64,000 nucleotides of DNA, taken from assembly GCF_029537735.1 (NCBI RefSeq), contig NZ_JARPUQ010000001.1, positions 1,336,696 to 1,400,695 of the forward strand, written 5' to 3'. The position numbers and the translations under genes are program-made. The notes below the pieces were generated by a model. It worked only from the letters and a program-made list of their open reading frames with translations, did not search any database and was not told the origin of the DNA. This DNA comes from Robiginitalea aestuariiviva (GTDB lineage: Bacteria > Bacteroidota > Bacteroidia > Flavobacteriales > Flavobacteriaceae). Shown in pieces: positions 32,940 through 42,195 of the stretch; positions within the stretch are counted from its first letter, which is position 1; every line of letters starts with the position of its first letter.

Positions 32940-34258
32940 GGTTGCCGGCGCAGGGCCTTAAGCTGGGTAACCACCTCGTTATGGGTTACGGTATGCGTTT
33001 TGAAATATTCCACCATGGCTTCCTTTTCGGCCGGGGTGGCCCCCATCTGGTTCAGGATATTGAGCAGGTGCATCTTCATATGCCCGCGTTGTATGCCCAC
33101 GGTGACCAGGGATCGGATGGCTGCAAAATTCTGGGCCAGGCCGGCCACGGCCACCACCTCCATCAGTTCCCGGGCAGAGGGTTGCCCCAGGATCTCCAGG
33201 CCCAGCCGGACCAGCGGGTGCAGGCTGGTAAGCCCCCCTACGGTGCCCAGGGCCAGGGGCACTTCAATCCAGAAGCAGAACTCCCCATCGGTAAGGCTTG
33301 CCCCGGTTAAACTCCGGTAGCGGCCGTCCCGGGCGGCATAGGCATGCACCCCGGCCTCCACAGCCCGGAAATCATTCCCGGTGGCAATCACCACCGCGTC
33401 TATCCCGTTCATGATGCCCTTGTTGTGGGTCACGGCCCGAAAGGGTTCGCAATTGGCAATTTCTACAGCCTGTACCAGGCGTTCGGCTACGGCTTCCCCG
33501 GAGAGGCCGGCTTCAGGTTCCAGGTCCGAGGCCGGGCAGCGCACCTCTGCGCGCACCACGCATTCAGGGGTGTAGTTCGAGAGGATGCTCATGAGGACTT
33601 CCACAGGTTTTTCCTCCCCTTTGAACCCCTCGTATGCAGCAGCCTCCCGGAGCAGGGTAGTGGAAAACTGTTCCAGGCAGGAGTTGATGAAATTCGCGCC
33701 CATGGCATCGCGGGTGTCAAACCGGCAATGCAGCTGGTAATACCCGGGCAGGTCGGCGGTTTTGTCCCGCAATTCGAGGCCCAGGATGCCGCCCCCGCGT
33801 TTTTCCATATTCCCGGTTATGGGGGCGGCATCCTGCAGCAGGATGGGCCGCAGGTATTCCATAAAAGCCTGCAGGGTTTCGGCCTCCCCACTGTAGGTAA
33901 AATGGACCTGCCCAATTTTTTCGATCCCCAGGACCCGGGCGTGGAAGCCCCCCCTTTCCATCCAGTATTTGGCGGCTTTGCTGGCCGCAGCTACTACGGA
34001 GCTTTCCTCTATGGCCATGGGGATGGCGTAGAGTTTGCCGTTGATCAGGAAATTCGGGGCCACCCCCAGGGGGAGGTAGAAGTTGCTGATCGTATTCTCT
34101 ATGAATTCGTCGTGCAGTTGCTGCAGCTGGGCATCCGAATGCCAATACTGGCGCAGAACAGCCTCGGTTTGCTCGGGATGGGCCGTGTAGTTTTCAGCAA
34201 TCCAGCGGATTTTCTCTTCCTTGGAGCGTTTGGAAAAGCCTGCTACGGGTTGGATCAT
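32936..34258 (-). CDS. mvaA: Hydroxymethylglutaryl-CoA reductase, class II
   Basis: A 440-residue class II HMG-CoA reductase from MIQPVAGFSKRS; an upstream frame to 34321 has no family similarity. ENTISNFYLPLGVAPNFLING binds HMG-CoA, DTRDAMGANFINS binds substrate and NAD(P)H, THNKGIMNG carries the catalytic Lys and GIQRGHMKMH the catalytic His. It makes or consumes mevalonate; with the adjoining GHMP kinase and the use of the mevalonate route in flavobacteria, the biosynthetic direction is likely. Confidence 0.92.
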   Translation of the reverse strand: MIQPVAGFSKRSKEEKIRWIAENYTAHPEQTEAVLRQYWHSDAQLQQLHDEFIENTISNFYLPLGVAPNFLINGKLYAIPMAIEESSVVAAASKAAKYWMERGGFHARVLGIEKIGQVHFTYSGEAETLQAFMEYLRPILLQDAAPITGNMEKRGGGILGLELRDKTADLPGYYQLHCRFDTRDAMGANFINSCLEQFSTTLLREAAAYEGFKGEEKPVEVLMSILSNYTPECVVRAEVRCPASDLEPEAGLSGEAVAERLVQAVEIANCEPFRAVTHNKGIMNGIDAVVIATGNDFRAVEAGVHAYAARDGRYRSLTGASLTDGEFCFWIEVPLALGTVGGLTSLHPLVRLGLEILGQPSARELMEVVAVAGLAQNFAAIRSLVTVGIQRGHMKMHLLNILNQMGATPAEKEAMVEYFKTHTVTHNEVVTQLKALRRQP

Positions 34259-34278
34259 ATCCGGAGGTTTTTGGGTTC

Positions 34279-34286
34279 CAAAGATA
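34279..34286 (-). promoter_or_regulatory. -7 box of the mvaA operon
   Basis: TATCTTTG on the minus strand matches TAnnTTTG exactly, 20 bases before the mvaA start. No good -33 box at standard distance. It supports the start at 34258. Confidence 0.5.
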
Positions 34287-34416
34287 CGCATTCGCCCCGG
34301 CACGCAGCAGGGGGGTGCCAAAGGTGTCCGGGCGGGTCATAAATTCGGTCCGGAGCTCCGATTTCTGGCAATATTTTCATAAACTTGGGGGTTTTTAATC
34401 CCTTTTTTGCGAATTC

Positions 34417-36579
34417 ATGAACCTGAGAGCCCCGCTGTTTGCAATCTTCTTCCTGACCCTTTCCGTTTTACCTGCCCAAAAACAAATCACCCTGGAGGAG
34501 ATCTGGGGGGGTGCCTTCAGTACCGAAGGCTTACAGGTATTACGCTCCATGAATGACGGACAATACTATACGGTCCTGGAAATGGACCGGGGTGCGCGCC
34601 GCAGTTCCATCGTGAAATACGAATACCGGACCCAGCAACCCGTGGGCACCCTGGTGGCCACCGACGCGGGCAAGGGTATCCCCTTTTTTACCTCCTACGC
34701 CTTTAGTGCGGACGAATCCCGCGTAATTCTGGCCACCGACGTGACCCCTGTGTATCGCCGTTCCCGCCTGGGGGTGTATTACGTGTACGACCTGGGCAGC
34801 GGGGAACTGGTGCAGATTGCCTCCGAAGCTATTCAGGAACCCACCCTTTCGCCGGACGGCAGCCAGGTGGCCTATGTGTTTCAGAACAACCTCTATGTAA
34901 AGAACCTGGCCTCCGGGGCCGTTTCCCAGATCACCCAAGACGGACAGGCCAACGCCATCATCAACGGGGTAACGGACTGGGTTTATGAAGAGGAATTTGC
35001 CTTTGTGCGGGCTTTTGCCTGGAATGCCACCGGCACCAGGATTGCCTTCCTGCGTTTTGACGAGCGGGAAGTGCCGGAGTTTTCCATGGACGTATACGGC
35101 AGTGGGCTTTATCCCTTCCCCTATGTGTTCAAGTACCCAAAAGCCGGGGAAGCCAATGCCAGCGTAAGCCTCCATATGCACGACCTGCAGGCCGGCACCA
35201 CCCGCCCGGTAGACCTGGGCAACCCCTATTACATTCCCCGTATCCAGTGGATGCAGGACGCAAACCACCTGAGCGTACAAACCCTGAACCGCCACCAGAA
35301 CCGCCTGCAATTGCTGCAGGTGGATGCCGGCAGTTTGGAAACCACCCTTTTGCTGGAGGAAACGGATGCCGCCTATGTGGATGTTACCGACAACCTGACC
35401 TTCCTGCCCGGCGACCGCTTTATCTGGACCAGCGAAAAGGACGGATATAACCACATTTACCTCCATGCCGCGGACGGCTCCCTGGAGCGCCAGCTTACCA
35501 GCGGCCCCTGGGAAGTAACAGCCTACTACGGTTTCGATGCGAAGCGCAAGCGGATTTATTACCAATCTGCCGAACAGGGTTCCACCCTCAGGGATGTATA
35601 CAGCGTGGGGGTTAGCGGCAAAGGCAAACGCCGCCTCACAGAGGGTGCCGGTACCCACCGGGCCGCCTTCAGCACGGATTTCTCCTACTTTATCGACACC
35701 TACAGCAGCGTGGATACGCCCCCGGTCTATACCCTGCACCGGGCATCGGACGGGAAGGCCGTTAAGGAACTCAAAAACAACCAGGCCCTGCTGGACAAAC
35801 TGGCCGGGTACCAAATATCTCCCAAGGAATTCAGCACCCTGCGGGTGAACGGGAATGACCTGAACATGTATATGATCAAGCCGGCGGATTTTGACCCGGC
35901 CAAGGAATATCCCCTGCTGATGTTTCAGTACAGCGGGCCAGGCTCTCAACAGGTAGCCAACAGCTGGTTTGGCAGCAACGATTACTGGCACCAGATGCTG
36001 GCTTCGGAAGGCTATATCATTGCCTGCGTGGACGGCCGGGGAACGGGCCTGAAGGGTCGGGATTTTAAGAAAGTAACCCAGCTGGAGCTGGGCAAGTACG
36101 AGGTGGAAGACCAGATAGAGGCGGCCCGCATCCTGAGCGAACGCCCCTATATTGACGCCTCCCGCACCGGGATCTGGGGCTGGAGCTACGGGGGCTTTAT
36201 GTCTTCGAACTGTATCCTGAAGGGCAATGAGGTCTTTGAGGTAGCCATTGCCGTGGCCCCGGTAACCAGCTGGCGGTTCTACGATACCATCTATACCGAG
36301 CGCTATATGCATACGCCCCAGGAAAACCCGGAGGGGTACGACCAGAACTCCCCCCTCTTCTTCGCAGACCAGCTGAAAGGGAGCTACCTGCTGGTGCACG
36401 GTTCTGCAGACGACAATGTGCACGTGCAGAACACCATGCGCATGGTGGAGGCCCTGGTGCAGGCCAACCGGCCCTTTGAGTGGGCCATTTACCCGGACAA
36501 AAACCACGGGATTTACGGGGGGAATACCCGCTTGCACCTCTATAACAAAATGACCGACTTTATCCGCAAAAACCTTTAA
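34417..36579 (+). CDS. Dipeptidyl peptidase IV (S9B)
   Basis: A 720-residue exported serine peptidase that removes X-Pro or X-Ala dipeptides. Signal peptide ends near VLPAQ. The beta-propeller covers about 30-480 and contains WVYEEEFAF with the Glu pair that binds the substrate amino end. The hydrolase domain shows the catalytic Ser590 in GWSYGG, Asp665 in GSADDN and His697 in KNHGIYG. It is followed 17 bases later by a peptide transporter, which fits periplasmic peptide digestion and uptake. Confidence 0.93.
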   Translation: MNLRAPLFAIFFLTLSVLPAQKQITLEEIWGGAFSTEGLQVLRSMNDGQYYTVLEMDRGARRSSIVKYEYRTQQPVGTLVATDAGKGIPFFTSYAFSADESRVILATDVTPVYRRSRLGVYYVYDLGSGELVQIASEAIQEPTLSPDGSQVAYVFQNNLYVKNLASGAVSQITQDGQANAIINGVTDWVYEEEFAFVRAFAWNATGTRIAFLRFDEREVPEFSMDVYGSGLYPFPYVFKYPKAGEANASVSLHMHDLQAGTTRPVDLGNPYYIPRIQWMQDANHLSVQTLNRHQNRLQLLQVDAGSLETTLLLEETDAAYVDVTDNLTFLPGDRFIWTSEKDGYNHIYLHAADGSLERQLTSGPWEVTAYYGFDAKRKRIYYQSAEQGSTLRDVYSVGVSGKGKRRLTEGAGTHRAAFSTDFSYFIDTYSSVDTPPVYTLHRASDGKAVKELKNNQALLDKLAGYQISPKEFSTLRVNGNDLNMYMIKPADFDPAKEYPLLMFQYSGPGSQQVANSWFGSNDYWHQMLASEGYIIACVDGRGTGLKGRDFKKVTQLELGKYEVEDQIEAARILSERPYIDASRTGIWGWSYGGFMSSNCILKGNEVFEVAIAVAPVTSWRFYDTIYTERYMHTPQENPEGYDQNSPLFFADQLKGSYLLVHGSADDNVHVQNTMRMVEALVQANRPFEWAIYPDKNHGIYGGNTRLHLYNKMTDFIRKNL

Positions 36580-36596
36580 GCAAAACCAGACTATAT

Positions 36597-38129
36597 ATGG
36601 ATACGCAAACCGAAATCACCGAAGAACAACAATTACTGGGGCACCCCAAGGGCCTGTTCTACCTCTTTTTTGCCGAGCTGTGGGAGCGGTTCAGTTTTTA
36701 TGGGATGCGCGCCCTTTTGACCCTTTACATGGTCAATGTCATTTTTGAAAAACTTGTGGAACGGGATTATGCGGCAGCCGCGGTATATTCCAGTTACGGG
36801 TCTTTGGTTTATGCCTCCACGGTGGTGGGCGGGCGGATTTCGGATACCATCCTGGGGATGCGCCGATCCATTTTGCTGGGTGGGATTCTGATGGCCCTGG
36901 GCCATTTTGTGCTGGCCATTGAGCACAATGTAACCTTTTACCTGGCCCTGGCCCTGATTGTGGTTGGGAATGGGTTCTTCAAGCCCAATATCTCCACTTT
37001 TGTAGGGTCCCTGTATAAGGATGGGGATCCGCGAAAGGATTCGGGCTTTGTGATCTTCTACATGGGGATCAACATCGGGGCCTTTGTTTCTCCCTTGCTC
37101 TGCGGCTGGCTCGGCAGGGAGTATGGCTGGCATTACGGTTTTGGGCTGGCAGGCATCGGGATGCTTACCGGATTGCTCTTTTTCTGGAGTGGGATTAAAA
37201 AGAATGTGTTCGGAAACCGGGGCATGGCGCCCAGTGAGGGGGTTTTGAACAAGAAACTGATCGGGCTGCCCCAGCGTTCCATGGTACCCATCCTGGCTTT
37301 CTTGGCAGCACCCATCATTGCCGTGCTGCTTTCGTCCTATCAGCCCCTGGGTTCCGAGGCCAGTTTCCTGGGCGACCAAAATATTGTAAACATCATTTTT
37401 AAGGCCATCGGCGTTTTTATCCTGGGGTATCTGGGTTATATCATGTATAAGGCCACCCTGGACGAACGTAAAAAGCTGTTCATGGCCGTGCTGATCACGT
37501 TGTTTATGACCATCTTCTGGGGCTTCCACGAATTATCCGGCAGCGTGATCACCCTGTTTGCAGACCGCAACGTGAACCTGCAGTGGATAGATGCCGCCCA
37601 GTCCAATGCCATAAACCCGGTGTTTATCATTCTCCTCTCCATACCCATTTCCCTGCTGTTCACCTGGCTGGCCAAGCACAACCGGAACCCGAGAACCCCT
37701 TATAAATTTGGTTTGGGGCTGGCTTTTGCAGGGATCAGCTTTTATATCCTTGCCCTTAGCGGCGGCAGTGCGGATGAAAACGGGATGGTACCCTTTTCCT
37801 ATCTGCTGCTTATGTATTTCCTGCTTTCGGTTGGGGAGTTGTTTATGTCTCCCGTGGGGCTTTCCAAGATCACGGATCTCTCCCCCAAACGCATTGTTGC
37901 GTTTATGATGGGGGTTTGGTTTCTTTCTTCCGCCTTTGCCTTCCAGGTAGTGGGCTTTATCGGCAAGCAATTGGCCATTGAGAGCGACGACCCCAATGTG
38001 CGGGGGATGGATACCCTTGGGGTGTATACCGGAGGGTTTGAGCTTATCGCTCAGTATGCACTAGGGGCCGGGATCATTGTCCTGGTTGCTGCACCCCTGA
38101 TGAAACGCCTGATGGGGAACGTACACTAG
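36597..38129 (+). CDS. Proton-dependent oligopeptide transporter (POT/PTR2)
   Basis: A 510-residue major facilitator of the POT family with about 12-14 helices. FFAELWERFSFYGMRALL is the ExxER-type proton-coupling motif in helix 1, VVGGRISDTILGMRR follows in loop 2-3, and FYMGINIGAFVSPLLCG is the PTR2 signature. Imports di- and tripeptides with protons; it shares a transcript with DPP IV. Its last 56 bases overlap the end of comEC, read in the other direction. Confidence 0.93.
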   Translation: MDTQTEITEEQQLLGHPKGLFYLFFAELWERFSFYGMRALLTLYMVNVIFEKLVERDYAAAAVYSSYGSLVYASTVVGGRISDTILGMRRSILLGGILMALGHFVLAIEHNVTFYLALALIVVGNGFFKPNISTFVGSLYKDGDPRKDSGFVIFYMGINIGAFVSPLLCGWLGREYGWHYGFGLAGIGMLTGLLFFWSGIKKNVFGNRGMAPSEGVLNKKLIGLPQRSMVPILAFLAAPIIAVLLSSYQPLGSEASFLGDQNIVNIIFKAIGVFILGYLGYIMYKATLDERKKLFMAVLITLFMTIFWGFHELSGSVITLFADRNVNLQWIDAAQSNAINPVFIILLSIPISLLFTWLAKHNRNPRTPYKFGLGLAFAGISFYILALSGGSADENGMVPFSYLLLMYFLLSVGELFMSPVGLSKITDLSPKRIVAFMMGVWFLSSAFAFQVVGFIGKQLAIESDDPNVRGMDTLGVYTGGFELIAQYALGAGIIVLVAAPLMKRLMGNVH

Positions 38130-40143
38130 GCCAGGATTGGATATATGCCCCGTCCCGCCCGGTGTGGTGGAATGGGATATGGCGCTTGCTACAGCTTTCT
38201 TTCCAGAGGGCAACCAGGGAATGGTAGTTGCTGCCGTCTGCCACCACGCGGGCTGGCTTAAGGACTTCCAGGGCGCGTTCCATATGCATGCGGGGAGAAC
38301 CGCTTAGCCACAGGATATCCGTGGGAGCGCCGTCTGCAGGGTATACCCCGGTACTATCTATACGAAGCAGCCGCTGCGGTCCTACCCTATACGCCTGACC
38401 CAGGGAAAGCATATGTGCCGGTGCCAGGCGTTCCCCCACCCGGTATGCCCGCAGTGCGGCGCCAAAATCCGCTGGGGCATCGGAATAAGCCGTAATTCCT
38501 TTTCCATCCCGAACCCACAGGGCGCTGGCCCCCGTGCGGTGCGGGATAATCCATTCGGCCCGGGAGCGTGCCTGGTAGTCTTCCATAATGGTCCTTAGAA
38601 ACAACCCGGACAGCGCCAGGGCCGCCCCCAGGGCGTAGGTCGCTTTGCGGTGGCGTATCGCCTGCCCCCCCAGGTAGACCGCCAGCAGTCCCAGCCCCAT
38701 GGCCGTATCGCTCCAGGCCAGGTCTGTAAGCCGGATACCCGGCACGTTTCCGATGCGGTAAAGCACACCGTGGAAGCCGCGGATCAGGAAATCGTAAGCG
38801 GTGAGCATCCATTCCTGGGCCACCCCGGAATACAAGCCGATTAGCAGCACGAACCCCCCCAGCAGGATAACCCCCATTAAAGGGGCCAGCAGCAGGTTGG
38901 TAAGCAGGAAAGCCAAGGGGAACTGGTGGAAGTAAAACAGGCTTACCGGGAATACCCCCAGCTGGGCGGAAAGGCTCAGGGCCGTCCATTGCCCTATGGG
39001 TTTGCCTGCCGGGCCCTGCCAGGGCCAGTAAGCCATGAGGGTGGGCTGGAAATGGAGGATGGCCCAGACGGCTGCAAAACTCATCTGGAACCCGGGTCGG
39101 AAAAGGGCCCCGGGATCAAACCACAACAAAAGGATGGCTGCCAGGGCCCAGAAATGCAGGCTTTGGGTGCCCCTACCGGTAAGCAGGGCCAGGGCCAGCA
39201 GGCTGAACATCACTGCCGCCCGGATAACGGAAGGGCTCATTCCAGCCAGGAGCGCATAGCCCCAGAGCAGGGCCAGGCTAATCCCTACCTGTATCCTGCG
39301 GCCTTTACGGAAAAGCCGGAAGGGACCCAGCATCAGGGCCAGCACCCCGGTAAACACCCCCACATGGAGGCCGGAAACAGCCAGCATATGAGCTGCGCCT
39401 GTATCGCGGTAGGCTTGGGTTAGCCCCTCGCTCAGGGCACTGCGCTCCCCCAGAAGCATGGCTTTTAACAGCGCAGAGGTATCCGGATGCAGGCGGGGGT
39501 GGTCCAGGCTGCCCAGCATCGCCATCCGCAAGCGCTGCAAGCGGTGGGTCCAGCCCGGGCTGCGCACCGGGTAGTGACGGATTACAGCTGAATCAGGCCG
39601 TATCCGTCCCCAAATGCCCAGGGACGCCATGTAGGCTGCATAATCAAAGCTATGCGGGTTGGAAGGGCCGGGAAAGGCCTCTGGTGTTCCCGGGAGGACC
39701 AACAGGTCTCCGGGTTGCCATATGGGATTTCCGGACTCCTTTGGGTATTCCAGCAGCACCCTGCCCCGGATGGGAGTAGCATTGCCCTGCCGTAGTACGG
39801 CCGTCCAACGGGAGGTATAGCCTCCAGGCATTGGCGCCAGAAGTTCCAGGGTAAAGGTCCGGGATGCCGGGGTCGCGGGGTGGCGGAAATGCCCGGCTTG
39901 ATTAGGCGGATGTGACCGGCAGGCTATGGCAAAACCCAGGCCCGCTGCGCTTAGGATGGCAAATAGCAGGAATAGGGGGTATCCCAGGCGCCTCCCGGCC
40001 CACAGGCCCAGGCCAGCCAGCATAAGCCCCAACACCGGCCAGGGGAAGCCGGCATTGGCCGGATACCCCGTAATGTGGGCCACGCTAATCCCCAGGGCCA
40101 GCCCAAAGGCCAGCCCCATTACAGGGGTATGGGGTTGATTCAT
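38074..40143 (-). CDS. comEC: ComEC/Rec2-type DNA uptake channel
   Basis: A 689-residue polytopic protein. An N-terminal helix set and OB-like domain (GRVLLEYPKES) is followed by the Competence domain with MLAVSGLHVGVFTG. The C-terminal soluble part lacks the HxHxDH metal motif of the metallo-beta-lactamase domain of Bacillus ComEC, so it is the domain-degenerate form. It would conduct single-stranded DNA across the inner membrane. It overlaps the convergent transporter gene by 56 bases and starts one base after the NlpC/P60 stop region. Confidence 0.88.
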   Translation of the reverse strand: MNQPHTPVMGLAFGLALGISVAHITGYPANAGFPWPVLGLMLAGLGLWAGRRLGYPLFLLFAILSAAGLGFAIACRSHPPNQAGHFRHPATPASRTFTLELLAPMPGGYTSRWTAVLRQGNATPIRGRVLLEYPKESGNPIWQPGDLLVLPGTPEAFPGPSNPHSFDYAAYMASLGIWGRIRPDSAVIRHYPVRSPGWTHRLQRLRMAMLGSLDHPRLHPDTSALLKAMLLGERSALSEGLTQAYRDTGAAHMLAVSGLHVGVFTGVLALMLGPFRLFRKGRRIQVGISLALLWGYALLAGMSPSVIRAAVMFSLLALALLTGRGTQSLHFWALAAILLLWFDPGALFRPGFQMSFAAVWAILHFQPTLMAYWPWQGPAGKPIGQWTALSLSAQLGVFPVSLFYFHQFPLAFLLTNLLLAPLMGVILLGGFVLLIGLYSGVAQEWMLTAYDFLIRGFHGVLYRIGNVPGIRLTDLAWSDTAMGLGLLAVYLGGQAIRHRKATYALGAALALSGLFLRTIMEDYQARSRAEWIIPHRTGASALWVRDGKGITAYSDAPADFGAALRAYRVGERLAPAHMLSLGQAYRVGPQRLLRIDSTGVYPADGAPTDILWLSGSPRMHMERALEVLKPARVVADGSNYHSLVALWKESCSKRHIPFHHTGRDGAYIQSWPSVRSPSGVSSGVQQPGQ

Positions 40144-40144
40144 G

Positions 40145-40705
40145 CTACAGGATGCGGGCAGCGCTTACAAAGGCGTAATTCCAATAGCCTTCATTGAGGG
40201 AGGAGACAATAACGCCCCGGGATGTGGTGGAATGGATAAACCGGATATCCCCGCCATTCCGCACCTCGACCACCAAGCCTACATGGTTGATGTTTTTTCC
40301 TTTTTTTCGGGTGCTGAAGAAGAGGAGGTCGCCCTTGCGCAGGGTGGCCAGTTCAATGGGCCGGGCTGCAGCCGCCATCTGGCTGGACACCCGGGGCACG
40401 GGTATTTCGTGTTGCTGAAAGGAAACATACAACAGCCCGGAGCAGTCCATGCCCTTGCGGGTGGTACCTCCGTAGCGGTATTTTACCCCGGCAAAGGAAA
40501 GGGCGGTTTCCACCACGGCTTCTGCCTTGGCCAATACCTCAGGGGCATGGGGGCCGCCGCGTGGGGCCTCGGGCCCTGCATGGGTTTCGGGGGTTCCCGC
40601 AGCCACGTGTACGGCGGAGGCACGGGCCTGGCGCGCCCGTTTGCGCGCACTGCCACAGCTGGCCAGTAAAACCCCCAGCAGGAGGAAGGTGAAAAGTCGC
40701 CTCAT
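40145..40705 (-). CDS. NlpC/P60 (C40) lipoprotein
   Basis: A 186-residue predicted lipoprotein (MRRLFTFLLLGVLLASC, Cys17). The C40 peptidase has catalytic Cys in MDCSGLL, His in NHVGLVV and a polar third residue in RFIHST. It resembles E. coli Spr (MepS), which cuts peptidoglycan cross-links in the periplasm. It directly precedes comEC. Confidence 0.88.
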   Translation of the reverse strand: MRRLFTFLLLGVLLASCGSARKRARQARASAVHVAAGTPETHAGPEAPRGGPHAPEVLAKAEAVVETALSFAGVKYRYGGTTRKGMDCSGLLYVSFQQHEIPVPRVSSQMAAAARPIELATLRKGDLLFFSTRKKGKNINHVGLVVEVRNGGDIRFIHSTTSRGVIVSSLNEGYWNYAFVSAARIL

Positions 40706-40789
40706 ACGGTAGTAACGGAATCCGTTCCACTAAATTATATAAATCCCGGAAATCGGCAGGGAACCACCCCTGCCCGCAGGTAAGCGAAA

Positions 40790-41908
40790 CTAGGCCCGGG
40801 AACTGAAATCGACAATCAGGCTGGCGGCTTTACGGCTGGCACCCGGCCCGCCCAGGCGCGTCTTCAGCTCGGCATAGGCCTCCTGTTGTGCGCTGCGGCC
40901 TTCCGGCGAAAGGATACGGTCCAATTCGGCCTTCAGGGTACCCGGACGCAGGTCGTCCTGTATGAGTTCCCGAACCACTTCCCGGTCCATGATCAGGTTC
41001 ACCAGGGAGATATACTTCAATCGGATAAGCCGCCGCGCGATCTGGTAGGATAGCCAGTTTCCCTTGTAACATACCACCTGCGGGACATCCAGCAGGGCGG
41101 TTTCCAGGGTAGCGGTGCCGCTGGTTACCAGGGCCGCGGTGGCGTGCTGCAACAGGGGATAGGTCCAGTCCATCAGCAGGGTTACCCCGGTGCCCTCCAG
41201 GTAGGGGGCGTATTCGGCTTCGCCCAGGTTGGGGGCCCCGGCTATGGCAAATTGGTACCCGGGGTATTCCGGGATCACCTGTAGCATCACCTCCAGGATT
41301 TTCCGGATTTCCTGCTTCCGGCTGCCGGGCAGTAAGGCAATGATGGGTTTGTCCGGGTCCAGGCCATGGCGGGCCCGAAAGGCTTTCGGCTCCGGCTCCG
41401 GCAGGCCCTGCATGGCGTCTATGAGGGGGTGGCCCACAAAATGTACCGGCACCCCGTGCCGCTTGTAAAAAGGCAGTTCAAAGGGCAGGATAGCGTAGAT
41501 GGCATCCAGGTCGCGTTTCATACGCGCCACCCGGCCCTCCCGGGATGCCCAAACCTGGGGGGCAATATAGTAGTGGGTGCGGACCCCTTTTTTCCGGGCC
41601 CAGCTGGCGATTCGCAAATTAAACCCCGAAAAGTCGATGAAAATAAGGGCATCCGGCTTAAAGGCCTCAATGTCTGCCTTGCAGAAGGAGAGGTTGCGGA
41701 AAATATCCGGCAGGTGGGCTAGCACTTCCAGAAAGCCCATAAAGGACATGTCCTTATAATGGCGCACCAGGGTGCCTCCGGCCTGTTCCATCCGGTCTCC
41801 GCCCCAACAGCGCACCTGCGCCTGTGGGTCTTCTGCCCGCAGGGCACGGATGAGGTTGGAGCCGTGCAGGTCCCCCGAGGCTTCTCCGGCTATGATATAA
41901 TACTTCAC
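40790..41908 (-). CDS. lpxB: Lipid-A-disaccharide synthase
   Basis: A 372-residue GT19 enzyme joining UDP-diacylglucosamine and lipid X into the lipid A disaccharide at the inner membrane. YYIIAGEASGDLHGSNLI opens the fold; MSFMGFLEVL, IDFSGFNLRIA, YYIAPQVWASRE and LLPGSRKQEI are typical. It is third in the surE-small protein-lpxB run, 2 bases after the gene before it. Confidence 0.95.
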   Translation of the reverse strand: MKYYIIAGEASGDLHGSNLIRALRAEDPQAQVRCWGGDRMEQAGGTLVRHYKDMSFMGFLEVLAHLPDIFRNLSFCKADIEAFKPDALIFIDFSGFNLRIASWARKKGVRTHYYIAPQVWASREGRVARMKRDLDAIYAILPFELPFYKRHGVPVHFVGHPLIDAMQGLPEPEPKAFRARHGLDPDKPIIALLPGSRKQEIRKILEVMLQVIPEYPGYQFAIAGAPNLGEAEYAPYLEGTGVTLLMDWTYPLLQHATAALVTSGTATLETALLDVPQVVCYKGNWLSYQIARRLIRLKYISLVNLIMDREVVRELIQDDLRPGTLKAELDRILSPEGRSAQQEAYAELKTRLGGPGASRKAASLIVDFSSRA

Positions 41909-41910
41909 CT

Positions 41911-42195
41911 TTAGAATATCTTGTAATAGAGGATCAGCAGGGCGGTGAGTACGGTGGCCATCAGCACCCCCCTTGCCCGGTAATCGCGCCGCAGTCGCAG
42001 AAAGCCAAAGAAGGCCACCAGGTTCAGGATGGCGCCCAGGGCCAGGAGGCTGCCCACATGGTTTTCCTGTACGGCGGCCTGGTAGGTTTCCACAATCCCC
42101 ATATCGGAGAACAGCAGGATGTATAACAACACGCCCAGGGTGTTGGCAATAATACCGACAGCAAAGCCAATGCCGATTTCTTTTTTATGATTCAT
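41911..42195 (-). CDS. Small integral membrane protein, 94 residues
   Basis: Starts MNHKKEIGIGFAVGII and has three hydrophobic helices (about 7-30, 50-66, 76-93). It overlaps the surE end by 11 bases and stops 2 bases before lpxB, so it is translated with both. Not recognised; position suggests an envelope role. Confidence 0.75.
   Translation of the reverse strand: MNHKKEIGIGFAVGIIANTLGVLLYILLFSDMGIVETYQAAVQENHVGSLLALGAILNLVAFFGFLRLRRDYRARGVLMATVLTALLILYYKIF

Noticed and set aside
34540-36537. 665-residue open frame antisense to dipeptidyl peptidase IV
   Set aside because: Fully within a gene with an intact catalytic triad; the reverse translation is rich in Val, Gly and His with no recognisable motifs.
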